A DNA stretch of 64,000 nt from positions 268,001-332,000 of the forward strand of contig CANJKZ010000180.1 in NCBI GenBank assembly GCA_947471745.1, written 5' to 3'. The notes under the pieces were generated by a model. It was given only the letters and a program-made list of their open reading frames with translations. It did no database searches and was not told the origin of the DNA. This document shows, piece by piece, positions 52,346 to 62,558 of this stretch. The stretch is from Closterium sp. Naga37s-1 (lineage: Eukaryota > Streptophyta > Zygnematophyceae > Desmidiales > Closteriaceae). The position numbers and the translations under genes are program-made. Each line of letters begins with the position of its first letter. Position 1 is the first letter of the stretch.

Positions 52346-53556
52346 CAGGAGCACGTGAGACCAAAGTGGGACAGGAAGGTTGGTATTCGCATGCCATCTG
52401 CTTGCACTGTAGACATGGTGGGGAGGGGGCGGGGTGGGAGAGAAAGAACATTAAAACAGAATACAGATCTTGGTCAGAGGTTTTAGTATAAGGTGCGAGT
52501 AGAGGCATAAAGGGAAAGAGGGAGGCAGATGCAAACGAACAGACTTTGAGGGAGTGGAAGAGCGCGAGGGCGATGGCATTGGAAGCAGAGAGCGCGAGGG
52601 CGATGCCTTGTGCATGTCTGCAGCGGTGAGGTGAGTGACTGACAGACATTTTGGTACTCTTTCCCCCTCCTCCTCCTTCCTCCCCTCAGGTAAGAATCTG
52701 AGGTTGTAAACAAGCAAGTGAGTTTGAGGTGCCTCACCTTTGAGACGACTTTTGAGGCGCCTCACTTTTGCGACGACTTTTGAGGCGCCTCAAAAGCCTC
52801 CTCCTCCCTCCCCTCAGGTAAGGACGCGGTGAAAGTGCAATTGTCGCGGGATCGTCTTCATATATCGAGCCTCACAATCGAGTGTACTGATCGTTTGGCG
52901 AAACATGACGATCGCTCCGTTGTAACGATCGCACCTGAGATTGGTGTTCTATGTTCCACATACGAGAACACTGCCTGCCTGCGACACGGGCCCAAAAATT
53001 ACAAGCGTCGTCCAAGCCCACCTGCGACAGTCGCAGCCCACAGGGCAACCACCCTTGGCGATGTGATGTTTACAGATTTCGAATCGCGTTTGTGTTTGAG
53101 CTGAACTGATGGTTGTGTTGACGGGAGTGTTGACGGTTTTTGGATGGGTTGATGGATGTGCATCAGCGAGGCCCGAGTCGCGGTTGGAATGCTGCGAAAT
53201 GTCGAGAGCCCTGGCGACTCCCTTTTCTGGCCCTGCGATAACTTCGGCGACTGCATGCTTCCGAATCAATCGCGCCAGGTAAGCTCGGTTCACTTGATTG
53301 ATGCCTATCACTGATCTCCCGCGATCAACGATCAGTCTCATTCACACACAGAACCCTAATTTTGGCCAAAACATATACTGTAGAGTGGTTACATTAGGGT
53401 AAATAGGGTAACTGAGCCGCACACCGATCGCCACTGACGATCGCTCGTCTACTTTCACCGCGTCCTAAGAAGCTGAGGTTGTAAACAAGGAGGTGAGTTT
53501 TAAGGCGTCTCACAACTCATCTCATTGTAACTTACAAGGCAAGGTATGTAACTTAC
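52346..53556. other. Gene B intron
   Basis: Starts with the partial exon copy (52346-52455). It contains palindromes at 52750-52764 and 52777-52796 between copies of CTCCTCCTTCCTCCCCTCAG + GTAAG (52668 and 52796). A related copy of CTGAGGTTGTAAACAAG…GTGAGTTTT is at 53470. No other coding signal was found between 52850 and 53450. Confidence 0.7.
52750..52796. repeat. Two junction palindromes, GCGC core
   Basis: TTTTGAGGCGCCTCA and CTTTTGAGGCGCCTCAAAAG. Flanked by two copies of a pyrimidine tract ending CCCCTCAG|GTAAG. Confidence 0.88.
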
Positions 53557-53703
53557 CCAGGGAGCAACTGGCAGTGCCCTTGGGAGAAAAGGTGAAGGGG
53601 AAGTACGGTGAAGGGCAGAGGCAGGAGTAGGCGCCATCTATGCCATCGATGCACACTCCTGGGGCGCAGGGGTTGGAGGAGAGCTGGCGACACGTGTAAG
53701 CCT
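53557..53703 (-). CDS. Gene B EGF-like exon
   Basis: Acceptor CCCTCATCAG, donor GGG|GTAAGT. EAYTCRQLSSNPCAPGVC then IDGIDGAYSCLCPSPYFPF and KGTASC give the six-Cys EGF plan (C…NPC…G.C…Y.C.C…C). EGF modules act as spacers or ligand-binding units in extracellular proteins. Confidence 0.7.
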
Positions 53704-53923
53704 CTGATGAGGGGACGGTGGGGTGGGGAGAGGGGAGAGTAGAAATTGAGGATGGTGGAAGAGGGGGAGGAAAGAGCAAGAAGGGGGGGGAGGGGGAAGA
53801 GAACGAGGGAAGGGGAGGGGATTGGGGGGATACAGTGGAAGGGGGAAGAGCAAAAGTAAGTCCCATCCACCTCAGCAGTGGGGTATGCATGTAGGAGCGG
53901 AGTAGAGTAGGCATGACGGCAAC

Positions 53924-53967
53924 ATTTTGAGGCGCCTCAATATGATTTTTGAGGCGCCTCAAAAATC
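53924..53967. repeat. Two junction palindromes, GCGC core
   Basis: ATTTTGAGGCGCCTCAAT and a 24-bp perfect palindrome with GATTTTTGAGGC arms. They lie between two 37-bp copies of TGTAGGAGCGGAGTAGAGTA… (53890 and 53971). Confidence 0.92.
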
Positions 53968-54080
53968 GTATGTAGGAGCGGAGTAGAGTAGGCATGAAGG
54001 CAACATTGGGCTGACATTCCGGGAAGGCAATGGAAGCACAATACAAAGAAAGAAAGAAATAAAAAAAATTGAACTCTCAC

Positions 54081-54237
54081 TTTCCCATCAAGACTGACCA
54101 GGGAGCAGGAGGGCAGGCCAGCGAGGTGAGTGGGCTCGAAGGAGGGGAGCTTCAAGGCGCACTTGCAGGAGGGCAGCAGGACAGAGGGGTCCCACGGGGC
54201 AAGTGCCTTGGCGCATAGGCCCAAACCAGCAAGGCAC
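54081..54237 (-). CDS. Gene B Cys-rich exon copy 3
   Basis: CLAGLGLCAKALAPWDPSV, then LPSCKCALKLPSFEPTHLAG and LPSCSLVSLDGK|GTGAGA. Same Cys pattern as the exon at 54629. Confidence 0.5.
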
Positions 54238-54300
54238 CTACCGCACCCCACCTCTCACCTACCGCACTCCACCACTTACCTACCGCGCTCCATGTCTCAC

Positions 54301-54440
54301 CAGGGAAGCAGGAGGGCAGGCCAGCGAGGTGAGTGGGCTCGAAGGAGGGGAGCTTCAAGGGGCACTTGCATGAGGGCAGCAGGACAGAGGGGTCCCACGG
54401 GGAAGAGGACTTCGTGCACACACCCAAACAAGCAGGGCAC
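54301..54440 (-). CDS. Gene B Cys-rich exon copy 2
   Basis: CPACLGVCTKSSSPWDPSV, then LPSCKCPLKLPSFEPTHLAG and LPSCFP|GTGAGA. It is followed on the plus side by the 21-bp donor array. Confidence 0.5.
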
Positions 54441-54600
54441 CTACCGCACTCCACCACTTGCCTACCGCACTCCACCACTTGCCTACCGCACTCCACCACT
54501 TGCCTACCGCACTCCACCACTTGCCTACCGCACTCCACCACTTGCCTACCGCACTCCACCACTTGCCTGCCGCACTCCACCACTTGCCTACCCACTTCAT
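54437..54600. repeat. 21-bp minisatellite with a donor in each unit
   Basis: About 8 units of CACTCCACCACTTGCCTACCG. On the gene strand each reads CGGTAG|GCAAGTGGTGG; the version nearer 54270 reads TAG|GTAAGTGG, a textbook donor, and the array version has the GC donor AG|GCAAGT. Confidence 0.9.
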
Positions 54601-54628
54601 ACCTCGCCTATTGCACTCCATGGCTCAC

Positions 54629-54796
54629 CAGGGAAGCAGGAGGGCAGGCCGGCAAGGTGAGTGGGCTCGAAGGAGGGGAGCTTCAAGGGGCACTTGCAGG
54701 ACGGCAGCAGGACAGAGGGGTCCCACGGGGAGCGCGCCTTAGAGCATGCGCCCATGCCGCAGGGGAGCACGGGAGAATGGTTGCAGTAGTCAGTGT
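54629..54796 (-). CDS. Gene B EGF-like Cys-rich exon copy 1
   Basis: Acceptor CCTGGGCAG, donor CCTG|GTGAGC, 168 bases. DTDYCNHSPVLPCGMGACSK then LLPSCKCPLKLPSFEPTHLA and GLPSCFP. The C…C-G-x-G-x-C…C-x-C…C pattern resembles an EGF-like module. Its first part recurs twice upstream (54870-54920 and 54990-55035), separated by palindromes. Confidence 0.6.
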
Positions 54797-54832
54797 CTGC
54801 CCAGGGGGGTGGGGACGGGTGTGCGGGAAAGC

Positions 54833-54969
54833 TTTTGAGTCGACTCAAACGTCACGGAATAGAGCATGTGCCCATGCCGCAGGGGAGCACGGGAGAGTGG
54901 TTGAAGTAGTCAGTGTCTGCCCAGGGCGGTGGGGACGGGTGTGCGGGAAAGCTTTTGAGTCGACTCAAA
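54833..54969. repeat. Two junction palindromes between tandem 120-bp units
   Basis: TTTTGAGTCGACTCAAA at 54833-54849 and 54953-54969. Each separates copies of a segment with acceptor GGGCAG plus exon start (…HSPVLPCGMGTCS). Confidence 0.9.
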
Positions 54970-55049
54970 CGTCACGGAATAGAGCATGTGCCCATGCCGC
55001 AGGGGAGCACGGGAGAGTGGGTGCAGAAGTCAGAGTCTGCCAAGAGGGG

Positions 55050-55882
55050 TGAGGGCGGGTGTGCGGGGAAACGAGGGATGAGGGTGAGTGTGTGGGGAAA
55101 CACGGGGCAGGGAGGAGGAAAGGGAGGAGGAGGAGGAGGAGGAGGAGGAGGAGGAGGAGGAGGAGGAGGAGGAGGAGGAGGAGGAGGAGGAGGAGGAGGA
55201 GGAAGTCAGAGTCTTTCAAGAGGGATGAGGGCAGGTGGGCGGGGAAACACGGGGGTGAGGTTGAGTGTGGGGAAGCAAGGGATGAGGGCGAGTGTGAGGG
55301 GAATTGAGGGATGAGGGTGAGTGTGAGGGGAAATGAGGGATGAGGGTGAGTGAGCGTGGAAGCGAGGGGGGACAAAGTGAGAGGAGTGTCAAGGAGACGC
55401 CCTCTTGAAGAGGTGCCTTCGAGGGGTTTGGGAAGGATGCAAAAGGATGTGAGGGGATGGGATGTGGATGGAAGGAGGGGATATGCGGGGATGAGATATG
55501 TGAAGTGAAGGGATGTGAGGGGAGGGAAAGGGATGTGTGGGGATGGAAAGGGATGTAAGGAGATGAAATGGGGTGATACTGGATGGAAGTGGAAGCGAGA
55601 GGGTGCAAGAATATTACAAACCTTTTCCTCTTTACAAACCCAGTTCCTCTTTACCAACCTTTTCCCCTCTCCCCTTTCCACCCCCCACTCCCCTCTCTCC
55701 CCTCCCCCCTCCCTCTTCTTACCCATAAACAAAAAGGATCAGACCTGCTACACCCTTTGCCTGTCTCTCTCACTCCTCATCTCACCCTTTCCCCCTCTCT
55801 CTCGTGGTCAGGGCTCATGGCTTGCTTTGCCTCCCCCCTCCCACTCTTCTCCCTTCTCCCCCCCTCCCCCCACACCCCCTAC
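55050..55882. other. Gene B intron, low complexity
   Basis: (GGA)n microsatellite at 55118-55201, then repeats of GGGATGAGGGTGAGTGTGAG (55050-55350), whose units include GGTGAGTGTG donor-like strings, then pyrimidine-rich sequence towards exon 5. No coding signal. Confidence 0.8.
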
Positions 55883-56848
55883 CTGTGAATCGGAAGGTCC
55901 AGGAGGAGAGGGCGACGGGGGAAGGCAGGCGGCCAGGAGGGGGAGGGAGAGCAGCGCTGGTGAACCCAACGAACAGCTGCCCAAAGGATGGCGACGATAG
56001 GTCCGTCACACTGCTGCTGCCACTGCCGCTGCCGCTGCTGCCGCCGCTGCTGCTGCCGCCACTGCTGCTGCTGCCACTGGTCTCAGCCACTCCAGTCAGT
56101 GCAGCACAGAGGTCAAAGCTGAGCCTTGTGCTGCCTTTCAACACTGGCGGCTTGTACCACCTAATCAGCATCTCCTTGCTGCTCCCGTTATAGTCAACCC
56201 TCATCTGCCACACCTCGTCCGGCTTCATCGCATAAAACACCTTCTTTGCGAAAATCGACGTCATGTTGAAATCGGTGTTAACGCCAATGTGAATATCATT
56301 TATATCGCCTGTTTCCGGGTTTACTATAGTGTCCCACTCCACAGCTACACTCCGAGCGCCGTCCGGCCAGCTGCCATTAGCGAGTCGCGAGGATGGGTCC
56401 CGGCCGTACCCCATATAAGCCCCGCCTTGACCTACGGTCGCATGTGTGCTTATAACAAACGCGAGCCCTTGGGAGGCGGATGTATTCATGGAAAAGCCGT
56501 ATGTGAAGGTGAAGGAGCGAGCCTTGCAGACAGGAGGCTCGGTGGCTATGGGTTGGGAGGGTGAGGAGGAAGGAGAGGAACGGGGGGAGCTGGTGCGAGG
56601 ACGAGGAAAAGGAGGAGGAGGGAAGGGAGGGGAGGAGGAGGAGTAGAGGAGGGGGATACGGCAGGGGAAGAAGATGGCTCCAGGGGCGGGATTGTTTGAT
56701 TGGCCGATGGATGCCACATCAGCATCGACGGAGAGATCGGCAGCGAAGAAACGCTTCCGTGTGCTGCCACGTGTCAGCAAGGGAGTGGCTGGCGTGATGT
56801 AGGGGAAGGAGAACGAGTCTGCCGCCCAAAACGGAAGCGGATCCTCCG
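55883..56848 (-). CDS. Gene B exon 5: second L-type lectin domain
   Basis: One 966-base exon from acceptor CCCCAGCAG to donor CAG|GTAGGG. It reads DPLPFWAADSFSFPYITPA, SFTFTYGFSMNTSASQGLAF, a G-G-A-Y-M-G-Y-G loop, VAVEWDTIVNPETGDINDIH then IGVNTDF, VWQMRVDYNGSSKEMLIRWY and LFVGFTSA…LSSWTFRFT. This is a full legume-lectin fold. The V-E-W-D-T…N-D-I-H-I-G run carries the Ca/Mn-binding Asp and Asn. A Ser/Gly-repeat loop is inserted before the last strands. It is better conserved than the first lectin domain. Confidence 0.85.
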
Positions 56849-57242
56849 CTGCTGGGGTGAACGAAGGGGGGGGCGAGAAGGGGAGGAGAGGGGACGGGGG
56901 GAAGGAGGGTTGGATGAAACGTAAGCGGATCCTCCGCTGCTGGGGTGTAGGGTGGACCGTGGGGCTAGGTAGGTTCCCGGCTCCTCCACTCCTCTTCATA
57001 GCAAATCTGGAGGACATGTGATGGCGAAGGAAACCCACATAGACGATTTGACTGTGGGGACGAGCTGACCGCGAGGATGAACGAGAAAAGCTGCGGTGGG
57101 TACAGCATAAACAGTTTTCTCAACATAGAACCAAATCAACCCACAAAAAAAAAAAAAACACAGTGAGTGAAAGACACTTCACGCACTCACCCTCCCCCAC
57201 TTCAAACCTCCACCCCAGCACCTGTTGATGTCACTCAAACAA

Positions 57243-57488
57243 CTCACCCTTGCCGGCTTGGAACTCACCCTCCCCGACTTGGAACTCACCCTCCCCGACT
57301 TGGAACTCACCCTCCCCGACTTGGAACTCACCCTCCCCGACTTGGAACTCACCCTCCCCAACTTGGAACTCACCCTCCCCGACTTGGAACTCACCCTCCC
57401 CGACTTGGAACTCACCCTCCCCGACTTGGAACTCACCCTCCCCGACTTGGAACTCACCCTCCCCGACTTGGAACTCACCCTCCCCGAC
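57243..57488. repeat. 21-bp minisatellite grown from the exon 4 donor
   Basis: About 11-12 units of ACTCACCCTCCCCGACTTGG + A. On the gene strand the unit is TTCCAAGTCGGGGAGG|GTGAGT, i.e. the end of lectin exon 4 plus its donor, repeated. Gene A has a single copy at this site. Confidence 0.95.
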
Positions 57489-58013
57489 TTGGAAGCTCCA
57501 CCCCAGCACCTCGTGCGCCTGAGCCTGCTCCGCCCCCTTGCCCGTGGCCGCTGTGAATCCCACAAACAGCGGCGGGGGGGGCGCCGCTGCCTCCGGGTCG
57601 TTCCCCCCCAGCCACTCGCAGGTGTCCACGAATGTGGTGAGCACGGCCGAGCGCGGGAGAGAGGGGGCGGAGTGGGAGGAGGAGGAAGAGGAGGAGGAGG
57701 GGGAGGGAGAGCGAGTGAACCGGGGGAAACCAGGGAAGCAAGGAAAGCGACAGGAGGAGCGAGGGGTGGAGGGGGGGGGGGAGGAGGAGGGGGCAGGGGA
57801 GAGCCAGACGGTGAGGTGGGAGGAGGAGGCGTTGTACTGGATGGTGGCGAGGAGGGTCTGGCCGGCGTTGAGGGAGGGAATGCCGAGGGGGTGCACGGGG
57901 GCAGAGGCGAGAGAGAGCATGCTGCCGTGCAGGTTCATCCCCACGTGGTGGTCGGGGCGGTCGAAGAATTCAGGAGAAGAGGATGTGTCGAATTCCACTG
58001 CCAGGCTCCTGTG
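57489..58013 (-). CDS. Gene B exon 4: C-terminal half of first lectin domain
   Basis: Acceptor CCCCAGCAG, then HRSLAVEFDTSSSPEFFDRP, HHVGMNLHGSMLSLASAP, TLLATIQYNASSSHLTVW, a Ser/Pro loop and PLFVGFTAATG…HEVLGWSFQ. Paralogous to 629-1190 with few changes. The exact end is ambiguous because the first repeat unit of the 21-bp array begins at the border. Confidence 0.78.
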
Positions 58014-58251
58014 CTGCTGGGGGTGTGTGTGGGGGGAGCAGGAGGGGGAGCAGGGGAGTGGGCAGAAGAGCAGCAGAGAAGGAGAGAATGAGGGCAGGAG
58101 AGCAAGGCAGGAAGAGTAAGACCAGCAGACAATGAACAGGGAAGACGAAGCAGAAAGACGAACAGCAAAACCACAACAAACGCCATCCCATTACTGCCTA
58201 TCCCCGCCCCGCTCCATTGGGTGTGCGGATGCGGAACGCAAAGGAACTGTA

Positions 58252-58496
58252 CCTGAGATGACACGTACCTGAGATGACACGTACGTGAGATGACACGTAC
58301 CTGAGATGACATGTACCTGAGATGACATGTACCTGAGATGACACGTACCTGAGATGACACGTACCTGAGATGACACGTACCTGATATGACACGTACCTGA
58401 GATGACATGTACCTGAGATGACATGTACCTGAGATGACACGTACCTGAGATGACACGTACCTGAGATGACATGTACCTGAGATGACACGTACCTGA
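58252..58496. repeat. 16-bp donor minisatellite (gene B)
   Basis: About 15-16 units of ACCTGAGATGACACGT. On the gene strand each unit has CTCAG|GTACGTGTCAT. It starts about 30 bases after the exon 3 donor CGCAG|GTACGC, of which it looks like an expansion. Confidence 0.95.
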
Positions 58497-58532
58497 AATG
58501 GAACACTGCTGGTGCTGATGAGATGCGCGTAC

Positions 58533-58912
58533 CTGCGAGTCATCAGCACCGGTCGTGCTCCCCGGGGGCAGCAGCAGGCGGCCGTACCCCAGGGAGGGCC
58601 CCGGCAAGCCAAGAGTGGGAGACGGCAGCATCACAAACGCCAAGCCCTCGCCGCCCAGCCCGGCGGCGTTGGGGGAGGAGATGCGGAAGGTGAAGGAGGT
58701 GGAGAAGGAGAAGGGGCGGCAGGGGGAGGAGGGCGTGGCGGGGGTGAGCAGGGCGAAGGGGGTGGGGTGCAGCGCGAGGGCGGCAGCGTTGAGGTCGGAG
58801 AGCGTGGTGAGGGAGAGGGACGAGCGGTTGCGACGGGTTGAGCCGGCTGTGAGAAGCGGGTGGGAGCTGGAGAGCGGCCAGTGGGAGAAGGACTTGAGAG
58901 GGGAGGGGTCAA
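58533..58912 (-). CDS. Gene B exon 3: N-terminal half of first lectin domain
   Basis: Acceptor CCCTGCAG, donor CAG|GTACGC. Reads LKSFSHWPLSSSHPLL, FSFSTSFTFRISSP, GLAFVMLPSPTLGLPG and SLGYGRLLLPPGSTTGADDS. Collinear with gene A exon 3. Confidence 0.78.
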
Positions 58913-60627
58913 CTGCAGGGCAGTGGGATGGGGAGTGAGGGGAGAAGGGGAGGGGAAACGGAATGGGGAGCGATTTTTAGGAGCGTCGAATAGGCACGGG
59001 CAAAGTAGCGGTACGTTTGGTACCTCGTTCCTTTTTCTTTTTTTGAATTGTATCTACAATCAGCCGCTTCAAGGTTCGCTTTTGAATAAACAAACCGACC
59101 TCGGTTTGGTTTGATAGTTTAACTTTCATAAAGTCACAACTCCAAACAGCATTTGTTCTTGACACTGTAAAGGTGTGCAAGGGGGGAGCGGGGTGGGGTT
59201 TGGGAAGAGAGGGGGGTATGACATGAGATGAGATGTGTCTACTTGGTTGAGAAATGATAAATGAATGGCCGAGCGACACCAATGTGTATATTCCTCCGTT
59301 ACAATACTGTAAGAGCATTTCATGCTGTAGATATGTAGCTGGAAAGTCTACTTGTAGAAACTGGTGAATTACACTTAGAAAGGTTGCCATTTTGGGTAGT
59401 ACTAGGAAATAGTGTAGGAATGAGCTGGAGGTTGAAATGAGCTCCAACTCAGTGGACATTAATGGGGATAACTCTCATCCCGCGGCGGTTCGACATGATT
59501 CGACGTGCTTCGGTAATTTTAAACGTTGAACTCGTCGAACCACCTAACCAGTTCGGCACCAATCGGTTAGGTCTGTTTCCACCTGGCGGGAAGAAACCCT
59601 CGCCTGGCTCAATTCGGTCTGAACCGAACCGCACCCGAGTGATTGGCGGTTCGTTTCGGCACTCATGTCGAACCCACAAACATTCGTCTCAGTCAGACCG
59701 AAGGAGCGTGTGGAAGCTGGAGAGGGGTTGGGGGAAGAAGGGCTTGAAGGGGGAGGGTCGTTTTACTCTTCAACTCGTATTTGCTGACTTACATGTTTGG
59801 GCTTTTCTGAAAAGAATTCGGCCGAGTTGAGTCGAGTAGAGCTCGCGGTTTTTAAGCAAATTCGAGAATAACTCGACTTTTAATTCGTTGCGTCATTCCA
59901 GCGCCAGGTCCGCGCGGATTAGACAGTTCGCCGCCATATCTGCGCGGAACGGGGATTTCGCCACCAGATCCGCGCGGATATGGTATGTCGCCGCCAGATC
60001 CGCGTGGAGATGGGATTTCGCCACCAGATCTGCGCGGGGATGGGCTTTCGCCACCAGATCCGCGCGGAGATGGGCTTTCGCCACCAGATCCGCGCGGAGA
60101 TGGGCTTTCGCCACCAGATCCGCGCGGAGATGGGCTTTCGCCACCAGATCCGCGCGGAGATGGGCTTTCGCCACCAGATCCGCGCGGAGATGGGAGTTTG
60201 CCGCCATATCCGCGCGGATTAGACTTTTCGTCACCCGATTCGCGGAGATCTGGCATTTCGCCGCCATATCCGAGCGGAACGGGAAATTCGCCGCCATATC
60301 CCCGTGGATTTGGCATTTCGCCGCGCGGGAAAACCAGAGGCACCACCATGGCTGAAACAGGTGGCGGGCAGGATGCTACGAGTCGAGTTCTGCCCGACTC
60401 GTGACGAGTTTTAAAAAACTCGACCATACAGTCGAGTTAGGAGTCGACCCAGAGTTGAAAACTCGCGAAAACGAGTCGAGTAAAACTCGACTCACCATGG
60501 GGGTAGTGGTGGGGAAGGGGGGTGGGGGAACCTTCACTTTGCACGGTGAGATGCGACTCGTCACTTCACAAACCTGCGGTTCTGTCAAGTTCAGCTAACC
60601 ATTTTGTCTGCCGACTCACTGACTCAC
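58913..60627. other. Gene B intron 2
   Basis: Holds the 30-bp array (59903-60340) and several runs of TCGAGT/ACTCGA (59820-59880 and 60360-60500). No exon was recognised. The long open frames across the array are products of its 30-bp periodicity. Confidence 0.7.
59903..60340. repeat. 30-bp minisatellite, about 14 copies
   Basis: Unit CCACCAGATCCGCGCGGAGA + TGGGCTTTCG. Central copies are perfect and edge copies diverge. Open in both directions, but codon content (PPDPRGDG in one frame, HQIRAEMGFR in another) gives no domain. Confidence 0.95.
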
Positions 60628-61108
60628 AACGAGCAGGCATGACAGACGCGAGGTCAACGGCAATGCTCTCTGCCTCCGACGCCACTCCCTCTCTCCTTGA
60701 GTTCACCACATTCACCCCTCCTGCTCCTCCTGCCCCTCCTCCCGTACTCGCAGAAACAGCGAGTGCTGATGATCCTGCTGTCTCTCCCACACCCTCTGCT
60801 GCCACTGCAGCAGTTTGGGCTGCAGGTACGGCATCGCCTGTTGAGGTCCCACCAGCTGTTGCCACTGCGGGCGTTGTTGCTGCCCTTGCTCCTGCTGCTC
60901 TCTTCAACCCAAAGCTCCAGAACTGCCGTAGCCCAAACGACCTCAGTCCAGGGAGGTTTAGTCTGGGGAACCGGAGAAGCCTTCCCAGGGCAGATTTAGT
61001 GCTGGCAAGGGCGGATGCAGCGCGGGAAAGGGCGGGGTGTGACGCTGGCCGGATTTGGAGGCCGAGGGAGGTGATGGTAAAGCCGCTGCTCCCTGTGCTG
61101 TCAGCACC

Positions 61109-61154
<46 letters not shown>

Positions 61155-62148
61155 GTGGTGGTGGTGGTGGCGCTGCTAGTACTCCTGCTGTCACTGCTGC
61201 TGCTGGCAGCGACGCTGCTAGTGGCGGTGACGATGGTGCTGCTGCTGGGAGTAGTACCGCTGATCGTGGCGATGGTGGCAGCGCTGCTGCTGGTGGCGCT
61301 GCTGCTGTTACTGGCTTGCACGCCTCGAATCACCAAGTGCAGCGCCACTCCCCCGGGAGGAACTACCAACGGGGAAGAAGAGGAGGGAGAATTCGGGAGG
61401 TCAGGGAGGGGGAAGAGGAGGGGTCCCACTTGGAACCAAGGCAAGGCGCCGGACAAACTCGCGCTGCTCCCCCCACACGGCACACCCACCCGCCACTCCC
61501 CCCACACCTGCTCCACCGCTCCCCCCCCCCCTGCTTCTCCGCCTGCAGTGGAAGCGTTCAACGGAACTGCCAGCAGCAGCACCTTCAACAGTCGTTCCGC
61601 CTCCCCTTCCGCCTCCGCGCACTGGCTGGCGCGCGCAAAGAATGAGAGCGACAGCTGGCGCGGGGAGCGCTCCTGCTGCGCCTGCTGCGAGTCATTGCTG
61701 GTCGGCGCCGCGGGTTTGAGTTCGCACAGCGCTTGCGATACGCCTGGGCCGCCAAACGCGCTACTTCTATTGTTACTATTAGAAGTGCCGTCGCCACTAG
61801 TCGACGCGGGAATAGCGGAAGTCAGCCGGAAAAAACGGGACCCATCAGCTGCCAGTAGGGTGTCCGTGACTCCCGTGACCCCGTTCGCTATTGACACGTC
61901 AGCAGGCGACGCCGTCCCTTCTGCGGCCGTTCCCGCCGCCGCTCGTGCAAGAAATGCTCCGTTGTTTCCGCCACCAAGTGCGGTGGCTAAGATTTGGTCG
62001 CCTGAGAATGCTTCCCCAGGTTCTAACGTGCGCCACGGGAATGAGTACGGCCACGGTGAGCACGACGCGTTCAGCTTCTTGCGACGCCATCCTATATCGA
62101 GACAGCTAGTCTCGATGCTCGGGTTTGAGAGGAGGTTGGATGCGCCAC
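60628..62148 (-). CDS. Gene B exon 2: DUF642-like extracellular region
   Basis: 1521 bases between acceptor GCCACAG and donor GTT|GTGAGT. Starts GASNLLSNPSIETSCLDIGW, then WPYSFPWRTLEPGEAF, GVSQALCELKPAAPTS and RQLSLSFFARASQC. Same Ser/Ala-rich second half as gene A exon 2, with an (AGC)n-coded Ser run near 61108-61150. The first 250 residues look like a galactose-binding-type fold; this is by pattern, not proven. Confidence 0.62.
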
Positions 62149-62558
62149 CTGTGGCGGGCAATGGAGGGGGTAAAAGGGAAGAAAATCGAAATTAAGTGGC
62201 AACCGAGCGAATAGCGAACTTCAAAGTTTTTTCCTGGTCTTGACATATCCGCCAGCTGACTGTTACTACAGGCTGGAAAGAAAGGACGGGAGGAGCAGAA
62301 AACACGCGGGGAAACGGGTTTAGGATGGCTGGAAGCGGATAACGAAGTGAGAATTTTAACATTCACATTTGTAGCAACTTGGAACACGCGAGGTATTTGA
62401 AGAGTCCCTGGAGGGGTGCTGATGACTCGACCTCGTATCGCGAGACGCCGGTGGCGACCCGTCACTACCCTACCACTCCAGTAGGTGCAGCTACGAAACC
62501 CGGTAATTCAAAGAGCGGAAATAAAATAATAATCTCGAGGCTAACGTAGTGGACTTAC

